A stretch of 64,000 nt of DNA from Xylanibacter brevis ATCC 19188 (GTDB lineage: Bacteria > Bacteroidota > Bacteroidia > Bacteroidales > Bacteroidaceae): the NCBI RefSeq assembly GCF_000621725.1, contig NZ_JHXM01000003.1, forward strand, positions 1 to 64,000, in the 5' to 3' direction. Below, piece by piece: positions 6,581 to 14,891 of this stretch. Both the position numbers and the translations under genes were made by a program. Under the pieces are notes generated by a model that did no database searches, had not been told where the DNA came from, and saw only the letters and a list, made by a program, of their open reading frames with translations. Every line of letters begins with the position of its first letter. Positions within the stretch are counted from its first letter, which is position 1.

Positions 6581-9328
6581 TCACTTTACCACGACCTTTT
6601 TGCCATTGAAGAGGTAGACGCCCTTCTTGGTCGGAACACTCTGCAGCTTGCATCCGTTCAGGTTGTAGAAGACTCTTTCGCCTTCGGAGAGGGCTGGGGT
6701 GAGGCTTCCCTTTATTCCAGTTGCCTCGTCGTCCAGAGAGATGAATCCGCGGGCAGTGGCTGGGATGTTTGTTGCGGGGATGTATGCCGAGTGGGCACGA
6801 AGGGTGAAGTCGTTCGCATTCTTATAGAAGCCCAGTCCGCTGGCACCCTTCTTCAGTACAAAGATGGTGTTAGCACTCTTCACGGTTTCTTTAGTGACGC
6901 CCTCCATGATATTAGCCACAGGATCGGCGCTGGCGCAAACAGGCACGCTAGCCGTCTCGCCGCTAATCAGCAAACCAGTATTTGCAGGCACCTTACCCGA
7001 CACCTTGTTGAACGTCACCGTAGTGCCAACCACCGAAGCGGTGTAAGCCGTCAATGCAGTAACACCAGTAAAGTCAAGAGCATATTCAGAGCAGTAGGTA
7101 GCCCAGCCAACAGCACTGATGGTTGGAGTGACATTTTCTGGACGCTTGGTGTAAACTGTCACCGAATAAATATATCCGCTCTTTGTAGGAGTGAAGGTTG
7201 CATTACCATCTGCCGACACCACAAATGTAGAATTGCCGTTTGCAGAAGAAGTAAACACATCTTTTGACACATTAGTTCCAGCAGTAACAGCATCACCAGT
7301 AAATACGATCACGTCGCCAGCAGACAAATCAGTAATCACCATCGAGCCATTTACATTATATGGCCAAAGACCCGTATTTTTTTCTTTTGTCGCTCCATAA
7401 TAACGGACTTGCCATACCACATTATTTACACCAAAATTAGAATGGAAACCAGCATTAGTAATATTATAGTAGCCAGCAACCAAATTCTCTCCGCTCAGAG
7501 TTAATGAGGCCTGTTTGTTATAATTGTCTGAACCAGATCCGATAATGCCTTCTGCCAAAGCTTTAAAGTCATTAGACCAATCTTGACGATATGAAGTAAC
7601 GTCAACATAGGTAGGAACGGCGGTTACTTCGTCAGAGTTTGTATACCCCTCTACATACGACCAGAACTTGTAGGTTGAGCCAACAGATGCATTAACCGTC
7701 TCACCACTGTTAATAGTCTGAGTTTCGCCATCGTTTTCTGTATATTTAATAACGGCAGTAGGTGACAGCAGCTTATCTGTCTGCGTAGATGTGAGCGTTA
7801 ATGTATAAGCCCCAGCGCTATATGCGCCAATGGTATAAGACGGATTATTCAGTTTGATAGCTGTGCCTGCCTGGAATGACAGCTCGTCAGAAACAGCCTC
7901 CTTAGTATTTTTGGTTGCCTTAACCTTCAATGTTGTATTAGCAGAGATCACTACAGAGTTTCCTTCAACATAGGCACCCCAATCTTCGCCATCCTTGATT
8001 GAATAATATAATGTAACACCTTCTGTTGTACAACTGAACGTGACCGTACGATTAATGCCATCAACAGCGGAAATTGCAGCAGTTGGTACGTCTATTACAT
8101 CCATATCAATCAACTGAGTGGTGACAGCTGATGGAGTAGCAGCAGACGAATTACTGATGGTAATTGCTTTGACAGTTGCAGTCTCACTAATATTAAATGG
8201 ACCTGTGTAAAGAGTAGATGATGCGGTTGGGATACTGCCATCAATTGTATAATAGGTCTTAACACCACTAAGCAGATTAGATACACCATCGGTAATCGTT
8301 ACAGTGCGTTCATCACCAGCCGCTTCCGAATCAATACTTGGAGCGGTGACGGTTTCAGCTTTTACCGTCTCGATTATAATAGAGGATATTTTACACAAGG
8401 TCTTAGCTTGGAACAAAAAGTTTGTATTAGCACCTAACGTTATCTGTGTTCCAGAGGTATAATTTGTCCAATCTGTAGTTATACCAGTATAATCAGGAAC
8501 TCCACCTCTTACCATTATAGCACCTGGTGTGAAGTTAATTTTCACCTTATCACCTTTTTGCATTCCGACAATACCCACATGGTCTCCATTTGTTCTTTGA
8601 GCATAAAGTCCATCGTTCTCTATTGAGAACGTTCCAGCAAACTGGAATGCAAAGCGATTATGCACCTCTGCTAAATTAGACGCATAGTTAGCGTTTACAG
8701 ACGCACCGGAAAAGGCCTTTGTTCCTGAATTTTCAAGCGTTCTGTTTGAATACGAAGTAAAATCATACGTTACCGTATTCGACAAATCTGCCGCTGTAAT
8801 CTGCAAGTAAGCATAGTGAACAGACAAACGAATGTCAAGAGAAGCTGGAGAACTACTTAAGGTTTTGTTATAGCTATATGTGTATGTGGCCGAGCTTTTT
8901 CCAGTGATATTTGCCGTCATAGAAAAAGAAGTGCCATTCAAGCTGACGTACATATCAACAGTAGATCCGTCCATGTCAGCACGCCAAGCATCCCAATCAG
9001 ACCAGCTCGTTGTAAAGCCATCTCCTTTTCCGGCTTTATTTTCCCAAGCGTCAGGGCGCATTACAATAATATCTTCGTTTCCATCGTTTACTATCAAATG
9101 ATAGCCATTCATATTGTTCCAAGCACCACCGTCTATTCTATTCTGACTGAATGTGTAATGGATAAACTTTCCATTAGTCAGTGTAATTGGGGTTGATGAA
9201 TCGGTGAGATCTGTTGTTGAGCAATCAGCGTTACCAACCGTTTCGATTGGATCCGCCCATACACTTCCACTCATGCCCAGCAATACTGAAACGAGTAGCA
9301 TTTTGGTTAGTAATTGTAGTTTTCTCAT
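6581..9328 (-). CDS. large secreted surface protein with chitobiase C-terminal-like domains
   Basis: Encodes 915 residues from the ATG at 9328; a TTG two codons upstream is in frame but less likely. A signal peptide (about 1-25, ending SVWA) is clear. Residues about 330-480 contain two segments resembling the chitobiase/hexosaminidase C-terminal Ig-like domain ('YYTIDGSIPTASSTLYTGP' and 'VTLYYSIKDGEDWGAY'). The last 180 residues are the module shared with the 2213-5416 product, ending GVYLFNGKKVVVK, a type IX-like tail. Near the end, GSLTPALSEGER interrupts the module between DEATGI and YNLNG. The DNA there (about 6672-6707) looks like a palindromic repeat that landed in frame. No catalytic residues were found; a surface or adhesive role is inferred. 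Confidence 0.85.
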   Translation of the reverse strand: MRKLQLLTKMLLVSVLLGMSGSVWADPIETVGNADCSTTDLTDSSTPITLTNGKFIHYTFSQNRIDGGAWNNMNGYHLIVNDGNEDIIVMRPDAWENKAGKGDGFTTSWSDWDAWRADMDGSTVDMYVSLNGTSFSMTANITGKSSATYTYSYNKTLSSSPASLDIRLSVHYAYLQITAADLSNTVTYDFTSYSNRTLENSGTKAFSGASVNANYASNLAEVHNRFAFQFAGTFSIENDGLYAQRTNGDHVGIVGMQKGDKVKINFTPGAIMVRGGVPDYTGITTDWTNYTSGTQITLGANTNFLFQAKTLCKISSIIIETVKAETVTAPSIDSEAAGDERTVTITDGVSNLLSGVKTYYTIDGSIPTASSTLYTGPFNISETATVKAITISNSSAATPSAVTTQLIDMDVIDVPTAAISAVDGINRTVTFSCTTEGVTLYYSIKDGEDWGAYVEGNSVVISANTTLKVKATKNTKEAVSDELSFQAGTAIKLNNPSYTIGAYSAGAYTLTLTSTQTDKLLSPTAVIKYTENDGETQTINSGETVNASVGSTYKFWSYVEGYTNSDEVTAVPTYVDVTSYRQDWSNDFKALAEGIIGSGSDNYNKQASLTLSGENLVAGYYNITNAGFHSNFGVNNVVWQVRYYGATKEKNTGLWPYNVNGSMVITDLSAGDVIVFTGDAVTAGTNVSKDVFTSSANGNSTFVVSADGNATFTPTKSGYIYSVTVYTKRPENVTPTISAVGWATYCSEYALDFTGVTALTAYTASVVGTTVTFNKVSGKVPANTGLLISGETASVPVCASADPVANIMEGVTKETVKSANTIFVLKKGASGLGFYKNANDFTLRAHSAYIPATNIPATARGFISLDDEATGIKGSLTPALSEGERVFYNLNGCKLQSVPTKKGVYLFNGKKVVVK

Positions 9329-9522
9329 AGTCAATAATAGTTTTGTTAGTTTTATATATATTAGTAGTTATTCGTAGGTTACAGGCCCCGTTAACCAGCC
9401 TGTCTGTAAGAGTTTCGATATCCTAAATATCGTAAATTGCCATCAAATTTCGGTGGTAAAGGTACACAATATATTTAAAAGCGCAAAATTATTTAATACA
9501 TTTTTGAGTTTCGCACCAAAAA

Positions 9523-9626
9523 AAGTATGTTCGTTTGTTCTTTCAGTCGCTCCGCATTCTTGCCTTGCAAGCGTCACCCTTCGGGATGCCGAGCGGGTGA
9601 ATGCGGCAGAGCCGAGCGATTATGCC
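9523..9626. repeat. intergenic hairpin element, copy 1
   Basis: Begins AAGTATGTTCGT, carries nested hairpins (GCATTC...GAATGC and CGCTCCGC...) and ends CAGAGCCGAGCGATTATG. The same borders occur at 59433-59498 around a different hairpin. It lies in the otherwise empty 470-base gap between the surface-protein start (9328) and rplS. Confidence 0.6.
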
Positions 9627-9696
9627 TTTTAGTTAAAAAATCATAAAGGTTGAGTTAAATACCTGTTTTCCAGCATCGTGTGTCGGTAAAAAGCAG

Positions 9697-9800
9697 TACC
9701 TTTGCATCCGCTTTCCGCGTAATCGCTGGCAGGAAGATAGGAGAGTTGCCTGTTATGTTGCGTTGGAACGATACAACAACCATTTAATTATAAAAAGAAA
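9697..9800 (+). promoter_or_regulatory. rplS -7 box and 5' leader
   Basis: TACCTTTG at 9697-9704 fits the -7 box; a matching TTTG at -33 is not evident. The roughly 95-base leader is GC-richer than its surroundings and contains short self-complementary runs. Ribosomal-protein leaders that control their own operon are known in Bacteroidetes; I cannot confirm one here. Confidence 0.35.
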
Positions 9801-10166
9801 ATGAATTTAATTAAAGTTGCTGAAGAAGCATTTGCAACCGGCAAGCAGTTCCCTTCATTCAAGGCTGGTGACACTGTAACTGTCGCTTACAAAATTATCG
9901 AGGGTTCAAAGGAGCGTATCCAGCTCTATCGTGGTGTAGTAATCAAGATTGCAGGTCACGGAGACAAGAAGCGCTTCACTGTACGTAAGATGTCAGGTAC
10001 CATTGGTGTAGAGCGTATCTTCCCCATTGAGTCGCCCAACATCGATAGCATCGAGGTAAACAAGGTTGGTAAGGTTCGCCGCGCCAAGCTGTACTACCTG
10101 CGCAAGCTCACGGGTAAGGCTGCCCGTATCAAGGAGAAGCGTTCTGCTATCAAAGTGGAAGATTAA
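9801..10166 (+). CDS. rplS: 50S ribosomal protein L19
   Basis: Encodes 121 residues matching bacterial L19 along the whole chain. It has the SH3-like core '[19 protein letters not shown]', the RGVVI strand, the '[18 protein letters not shown]' segment and the basic '[10 protein letters not shown]' stretch. L19 sits at the 30S-50S interface of the ribosome. The C-terminal extension ([17 protein letters not shown]) is typical of Bacteroidetes L19. It stands alone, with its own -7 box and leader upstream and a clear intrinsic terminator 22 bases after the stop. It is a housekeeping anchor marking the left edge of the glycan island. Confidence 0.97.
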   Translation: MNLIKVAEEAFATGKQFPSFKAGDTVTVAYKIIEGSKERIQLYRGVVIKIAGHGDKKRFTVRKMSGTIGVERIFPIESPNIDSIEVNKVGKVRRAKLYYLRKLTGKAARIKEKRSAIKVED

Positions 10167-10188
10167 GACATTCCCCTTCGAAAAGAAT

Positions 10189-10226
10189 AAAAGCATCGAT
10201 TCCCGCATGGAGTCGATGCTTTTTTT
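10189..10226 (+). terminator. intrinsic terminator after rplS
   Basis: Stem AAGCATCGA (10191-10199) pairs with TCGATGCTT (10213-10221), followed by a T run to 10226. It overlaps the stop codon of the small minus-strand gene at 10225, so it may serve both genes. Confidence 0.85.
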
Positions 10227-10404
10227 ATTCACCATAGTTGCTCTTTCCGTCGGCCTCGCCATGAAGCGCATCGCGAAAGGTGTCCCAATCCTGAAAGCCA
10301 GCCAACAGCGCCAGGCGGTCTAACGTCTTGTGATTGGGTTTCTTGAGCAACTCCTTCTCTACAGCCTCCAACAGTTTGCGGAGTTCAAAATGTTTCTTTT
10401 CCAT
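10225..10404 (-). CDS. small protein with 'LDRLALLAGFQDWDTF' motif
   Basis: Encodes 59 residues: MEKKHFELRKLLEAVEKELLK, then KPNHKTLDRLALLAGFQDWDTFRDALHGE. The first 20 residues form an amphipathic Lys/Glu/Leu helix. The motif resembles the 'TLDxLAxFLGFxDWxxF' ending of a larger family of Bacteroidales proteins, which I recall as about 150 or more residues with a 'TLKRLWGY' element that is missing here. It could therefore be a stand-alone mini-version or a remnant. It is convergent with rplS and shares its terminator hairpin. The intact frame, good start and short upstream gap support a real gene; function unknown. Confidence 0.6.
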   Translation of the reverse strand: MEKKHFELRKLLEAVEKELLKKPNHKTLDRLALLAGFQDWDTFRDALHGEADGKSNYGE

Positions 10405-10493
10405 AGGGATGCTAAAATTTTCGGCAAAGTTAGAAAATTATTATGAATATTTTGTAACTTTGCAGCAAAATATGACAAAACACCGATAAAAAA

Positions 10494-11618
10494 ATGGCAG
10501 ACAAGTACTACGACTATCTGATAGTGGGTTCGGGTCTCTTTGGTGCCACCTTTGCATACAAGGCGCACCAAGCAGGCAAGCGCTGTCTGGTCATTGACAA
10601 AAGGCCACACCTGGGCGGCAACATCTACTGCGAAGAGGTGGAAGGCATCAACGTGCATAAGTATGGTGCCCACATCTTCCACACGTCGAACAAAACCGTG
10701 TGGCAGTTCGTGAACAGCATCGTGGCGTTCAACCGCTACACCAACTCGCCCGTGGCCAACTACCAAGGGAAACTGTACAACCTGCCGTTCAACATGAACA
10801 CCTTCTACCAGATGTGGGGCGTATGCACACCCGACGAGGCACAGCGCATCATCGACCAGCAGCGCCACGAAGCACTGGCACACATGGACGGCGAGCCGCA
10901 GAACCTGGAAGAACAGGCACTATCGCTGGTGGGCCGCGACATCTACGAACGGCTGATAAAAGGCTACACCGAAAAACAGTGGGGGCGCCCATGCACAGAG
11001 CTGCCCGCCTTTATCATCAAGCGTCTGCCCGTGAGGATGGTGTTCGACAACAACTACTTCAACGACGACTATCAAGGCATCCCCATAGGCGGCTACAACA
11101 AACTGATAGACGGACTGCTGGAAGGCATTGAGACGCGCACCGGCGTGGATTTCTTCAAAGAGCGCAGCTACTGGGAGGCACAGGCCCGCCAGATTGTGTT
11201 CACCGGATAGCTGGACGAGTTCTTCGACTATCGCTTCGGAGCGCTGGAATACCGCACCGTGAGCTTCGAACAACAAACGCTGGACACGCCCAACTACCAG
11301 GGCAATGCCGTGGTGAACTACACCGATGCCAGCGTGCCCTACACACGCATCATCGAACATAAGCACTTCGAACTGTTTGGCGACCGCGTGTACAGCGTGC
11401 CCAAGACCGTGATCTCGCGCGAATACAGCACAGAATGGAAGCCAGGCATGGAGCCCTACTACCCCATCAACGACGCACGCAACAATGCCGTGGCCGAGCA
11501 GTATAGAACTATGGCACAGCAGTGCGAAAACGTGATTTTCGGCGGGCGACTGGCAGAATACAGATACTATGACATGGCGCCAATCGTAGAAAAAGCGCTA
11601 AGCCTGCCTATTTCTTGA
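10494..11618 (+). pseudogene. glf: UDP-galactopyranose mutase interrupted by in-frame TAG
   Basis: The enzyme interconverts UDP-galactopyranose and UDP-galactofuranose with reduced FAD in the cytoplasm. The frame has the N-terminal FAD motif 'DYLIVGSGLFGATFA', then 'KYGAHIFHTSN', 'GYTEKQWG', 'IPIGGYNKLIDGLL', and after the break 'LDEFFDYRFGALEYR' and 'NVIFGGRLAEYRYYDM'. Total length is 374 codons, normal for Glf. One TAG at 11208-11210 sits between FTG and LDEFFDY, where other Glf proteins have an ordinary residue; the frame is the same on both sides. Either a recent nonsense mutation, a read error, or suppression. A -7 box TAACTTTG (10455-10462) lies upstream. If dead, galactofuranose supply to the downstream glycosyltransferases would be lost. 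Confidence 0.85.
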
Positions 11619-11674
11619 ATATTTTTACTACCTTTGCAAACTATAAACACTATAAAAATACTTTAAACATCAAT

Positions 11675-12979
11675 ATGAGCAAGAAGATTTACCTTGGCAT
11701 GATTGCCGATATAATGCACCCAGGACTTATCAACATCATCAACGAGGGCGCAAAACACGGCGACTTGATTGTGGGTCTGTTCACCGACAAAGCCATTGCG
11801 CAGCACAAGCGCCTGCCATACCTCACCTACGAACAGCGTAAGAGCGTGGTGGAAAATATCAAAGGCGTGAGCCAGGTGGTGCCACAAGACGAATGGAGCT
11901 ATGCAGAGAACCTGCGCAAGCTGAAGCCCGACTACATGATTCATGGCGATGACTGGCAGCAGGGAGCCGACAAGGAACTGCGCGAAGAAGCCATCAACGT
12001 GATGAAGGAATGGGGCGGCGAAGTGATCGAGATACCCTATACGAAAGGCATCGAGTCTTCATCGCTCGACAAGGAAATCAAAAAGATTGGCACAACACCC
12101 GACATCCGACTGAAGTCGCTGCGCCGACTGATAGAGGCCAAGAACGTGGTGCGCATCCTGGAGGTGCACGACGGTTTGTCAGGACTGATCTGCGAGAACC
12201 TGGAGGTGAAGAACGGCCTGAACACAGAGCGCTTCGACGGTATGTGGAGCAGCTCGCTGACCGACTCTACATCGAAAGGTAAGCCCGACATCGAGGCTGT
12301 GGACCTGACCACCCGTATGCAGGACCTGACCAACATCCTGGAATGTACCACAAAGCCCATCATCTACGACGGCGACACGGGTGGCAAGCTGGAGCACTTC
12401 GTATTCACCGTGCGCACACTGGAGCGCAACGGTATCTCGGCAGTGATTATCGAAGACAAGGTGGGTCTGAAGAAGAACTCGCTCTTCGGCACCGACGCCA
12501 TACAGACACAAGACACCATAGAGCACTTCTGCGAGAAGATTCGTGCCGGCAAGAACGCACAGGTGACCGACGACTTTATGATTATTGCCCGCTGCGAGAG
12601 CCTGATTGCCGGCAAGAGCGTTGACGACGCCATTGAGCGCTGCTGCGCATACGTAGAACAGGGCGGTGCCGACGGTATCATGATTCACTCGAAGGAGAAG
12701 ACGGGCGACGACATCCGTGAGTTCTGCCGCCGCTTCCACGAGCTGCACCCCTACGTGCCCATCGTGGCTGTGCCCACCACCTACAACCACTTCCGCGAAG
12801 AGGAACTGGCTGAGTGGGGCATCAAGGTGGTGATCTATGCCAACCACATGTTGCGTGCAGCCTACCCCGCCATGGTCAAGGTGGCATCGAGCATCCTGGA
12901 AAACCATCGCTCGAGCGATGCCAACGACCTGTGCATGCCCATCAAACAGATTCTTGAACTTATTCCCGGAACAAAATGA
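11675..12979 (+). CDS. aepX: phosphoenolpyruvate mutase with N-terminal cytidylyltransferase-like domain
   Basis: Isomerises phosphoenolpyruvate to phosphonopyruvate, the C-P bond-forming first step of phosphonate synthesis. It has 434 residues from the ATG at 11675; an upstream in-frame ATG overlaps the glf stop and the likely promoter (TACCTTTG at about 11629), so it was not used. Residues 1-130 resemble a nucleotidyltransferase ('GMIADIMHPGLINIINE'). Residues about 150-434 are the PEP mutase barrel with 'IYDGDTGG' and the diagnostic 'EDKVGLKKNS' loop (EDKxGxKxNS class). The two-domain layout matches Bacteroides AepX. It overlaps the next gene by four bases (ATGA), so the aep genes are translationally coupled. 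Confidence 0.95.
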   Translation: MSKKIYLGMIADIMHPGLINIINEGAKHGDLIVGLFTDKAIAQHKRLPYLTYEQRKSVVENIKGVSQVVPQDEWSYAENLRKLKPDYMIHGDDWQQGADKELREEAINVMKEWGGEVIEIPYTKGIESSSLDKEIKKIGTTPDIRLKSLRRLIEAKNVVRILEVHDGLSGLICENLEVKNGLNTERFDGMWSSSLTDSTSKGKPDIEAVDLTTRMQDLTNILECTTKPIIYDGDTGGKLEHFVFTVRTLERNGISAVIIEDKVGLKKNSLFGTDAIQTQDTIEHFCEKIRAGKNAQVTDDFMIIARCESLIAGKSVDDAIERCCAYVEQGGADGIMIHSKEKTGDDIREFCRRFHELHPYVPIVAVPTTYNHFREEELAEWGIKVVIYANHMLRAAYPAMVKVASSILENHRSSDANDLCMPIKQILELIPGTK

Positions 12980-14109
12980 TAGACGTAAAAGAAGCCTACG
13001 AGGCACTGATTGCGAGCGGCATCGACATGTTTACTGGTGTGCCCGACTCGCTGCTGAAGAACATTTGTGCCTATATCACAGACACAGCACCACGCGAGAA
13101 GCACATCATCGCTGCCAACGAGGGTAATGCGGTGGGTATTGCTGCCGGACACTATCTGGCCACCGGCAAACCCGCACTGGTATATATGCAGAACTCTGGT
13201 CTGGGCAACACGGTGAACCCGCTGCTGTCGCTGGCCGACGAGAAGGTGTACAGCATCCCTATGGTGCTGATGATTGGATGGCGCGGTGAACCGGGTGTTC
13301 ACGACGAGCCTCAGCACGTGAAGCAGGGCGAGGTGACACTGGCACTGCTCGACGCCATGCAGATTCCTTACATCATCCTGGAGGATGCCAGCCAGATAAA
13401 GGCACAGGTGGAGCTGTCGCTGGAGCGCAAGGCTCCTACGGCCATCGTGATTCGCAAAGGCACGTTTGGCAGCTACAAGCTGAAGAACGCTCGCAGCAAC
13501 AATAACCCACTGAGCCGCGAAGACGCCATGAAGCTGGTGGTAGATCACCTGAAAGACAGCGATGTCATCGTATCGACCACCGGTAAGCTGTCGCGCGAGC
13601 TCTTTGAATATCGTGAGGCTAAGCAACAGGGACACGGCCACGACTTCCTGACCGTGGGCTCGATGGGCCACAGCAGCAGCATCGCGCTGGGCATTGCACT
13701 GGAGAAGCCCAACCGCCGCGTGTTCTGCTTCGACGGCGACGGGGCTTTCATCATGCACACCGGTGCACTGGGCATCGTGGCTAGCATGAACCCTCGCAAC
13801 TACTTCCACATCTTGTTTAACAACGATGCTCACGAGAGCGTGGGCGGACAACCCACCATCGGCTATGAGCTGGATGCGGTGACCATGGCAAAGGCCAGCG
13901 GCTATAAGCAGGCTATGAGGGCCACAACACGCGAAGAGATGATTGCGGCACTGCAACAGCTGGAGACCACCGAGGGACCGGTGTTGCTGGAGCTGCGCGT
14001 AAAAATTGACTCGCGCGAGGACCTGGGACGACCCACCACGACGCCTATCCAGAACAAAGAGGCGTTTATGGAGGAACTGGGTGCGCCTTTGGCGCAAGAT
14101 GAGAGATGA
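12976..14109 (+). CDS. aepY: phosphonopyruvate decarboxylase
   Basis: Thiamine-diphosphate enzyme that decarboxylates phosphonopyruvate to phosphonoacetaldehyde, pulling the unfavourable mutase reaction forward. It has 377 residues. The N-terminal pyrimidine-binding domain has 'FTGVPDSLLKN' and 'AANEGNAVGIAAGHYLATG'; the C-terminal PP domain has 'VGSMGHSSSIALGIA' and the ThDP motif GDGAFIMHTG...ILFNN at about 255-285. Start at 12976 by ATGA overlap with aepX. Its last nine codons (GAPLAQDER) lie inside an intergenic direct repeat (14079-14155), so the C-terminus may have been extended or replaced by that repeat. The catalytic body is complete. Confidence 0.95.
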   Translation: MIDVKEAYEALIASGIDMFTGVPDSLLKNICAYITDTAPREKHIIAANEGNAVGIAAGHYLATGKPALVYMQNSGLGNTVNPLLSLADEKVYSIPMVLMIGWRGEPGVHDEPQHVKQGEVTLALLDAMQIPYIILEDASQIKAQVELSLERKAPTAIVIRKGTFGSYKLKNARSNNNPLSREDAMKLVVDHLKDSDVIVSTTGKLSRELFEYREAKQQGHGHDFLTVGSMGHSSSIALGIALEKPNRRVFCFDGDGAFIMHTGALGIVASMNPRNYFHILFNNDAHESVGGQPTIGYELDAVTMAKASGYKQAMRATTREEMIAALQQLETTEGPVLLELRVKIDSREDLGRPTTTPIQNKEAFMEELGAPLAQDER

Positions 14110-14155
14110 GAGATGAGAGATGAGAGGTGGGTGCGCCTCTGGCGCAAGATGAGAG
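14079..14155 (+). repeat. direct repeat spanning the aepY 3' end
   Basis: A unit of about 27 bases containing GTGCGCCTYTGGCGCAAGAT (14081 and 14131) occurs twice. A 7-base tandem run (AGATGAG) lies between the two copies. The first copy codes for the last residues of AepY; the second is intergenic. Confidence 0.75.
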
Positions 14156-14171
14156 GTGAGAAGTTTTTATT

Positions 14172-14891
14172 ATGATTAAGACTGCTGTAATTATGGCTGC
14201 GGGCATGGGAACCAGATTTGGGACTATGACCGAGGAACGGCCTAAGGGATTTATAGAAGCTGGCGGCAAGGCAATGGTGGTGCGAAGCATCGAGACATTG
14301 ATTAGCTGCGGCATAGAACGTATTATCATTGGCACGGGCTATCTGCGCGAGGCCTACGAAGAGCTGGCTAAGCAATATCCACAGATTGAATGCTGCTTCA
14401 GTCCTCGCTATGCCGAGACGAACAGCATGTACACGTTGTACAACTGTCGTGAGATGATTGGCGACGAGGACTTCCTGCTGCTGGAGAGCGACCTGGTGTT
14501 TGAACGCCGGGCCATCACGGCACTGATGACGTGTGAGCACCCTGACGTGATGCTGATTACACCGGTGACGAAGTTTCAGGACCAGTACTACGTGGAGAGC
14601 AACGACCATGGGGTGCTGACCAACTGCTCGGTGAACAAAGACGAGCTGAACTACAAGGGCGAGCTGGTAGGTATCCACAAGCTGAGCGGTGCGTTCTATA
14701 AGAAGATGTGTGCCGACTACGCACAGAAGGTGGACGAGCTGCCTAAGCTGGGCTACGAATACCAACTGCTGTACATGTCGCAACACATCAGCCCGGTCTT
14801 CGTGCTGTGCGAAGAAGGACTGAAGTGGTACGAGATTGACGATATCGACGATTTAAAGTTTGCTGAAGAACATATTATTCAATACTTATGA
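14172..14891 (+). CDS. pntC: 2-aminoethylphosphonate/phosphocholine cytidylyltransferase-like (PntC/LicC)
   Basis: Nucleotidyltransferase of the sugar-phosphate type, 239 residues. The N-terminal signature 'AAGMGTRFGTMTEERPKG' holds the glycine loop, Arg and Lys that bind the nucleotide; 'LLLESDLVFE' (about 100-109) carries the metal-binding Asp, and 'ETNSMYTL' is typical of the LicC/PntC group. Between phosphonopyruvate decarboxylase and an aminoethylphosphonate aminotransferase, the natural reading is activation of 2-aminoethylphosphonate to the CMP form for transfer to a glycan by LicD-type enzymes (two are encoded nearby). PntC is often fused to the aminotransferase; here they are separate but overlap by four bases. 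Phosphocholine as substrate is not excluded. Confidence 0.85.
   Translation: MIKTAVIMAAGMGTRFGTMTEERPKGFIEAGGKAMVVRSIETLISCGIERIIIGTGYLREAYEELAKQYPQIECCFSPRYAETNSMYTLYNCREMIGDEDFLLLESDLVFERRAITALMTCEHPDVMLITPVTKFQDQYYVESNDHGVLTNCSVNKDELNYKGELVGIHKLSGAFYKKMCADYAQKVDELPKLGYEYQLLYMSQHISPVFVLCEEGLKWYEIDDIDDLKFAEEHIIQYL

Noticed and set aside
10494..11618. TAG reassigned as a sense codon in this organism
   Set aside because: No other gene in the window is interrupted by in-frame TAG where homology continues, so genome-wide reassignment is unsupported.
12862..14097. Long minus-strand frame opposite the phosphonate genes
   Set aside because: Antisense shadow of aepX/aepY; His/Val/Gln-rich composition typical of the complement of GC-biased codons.
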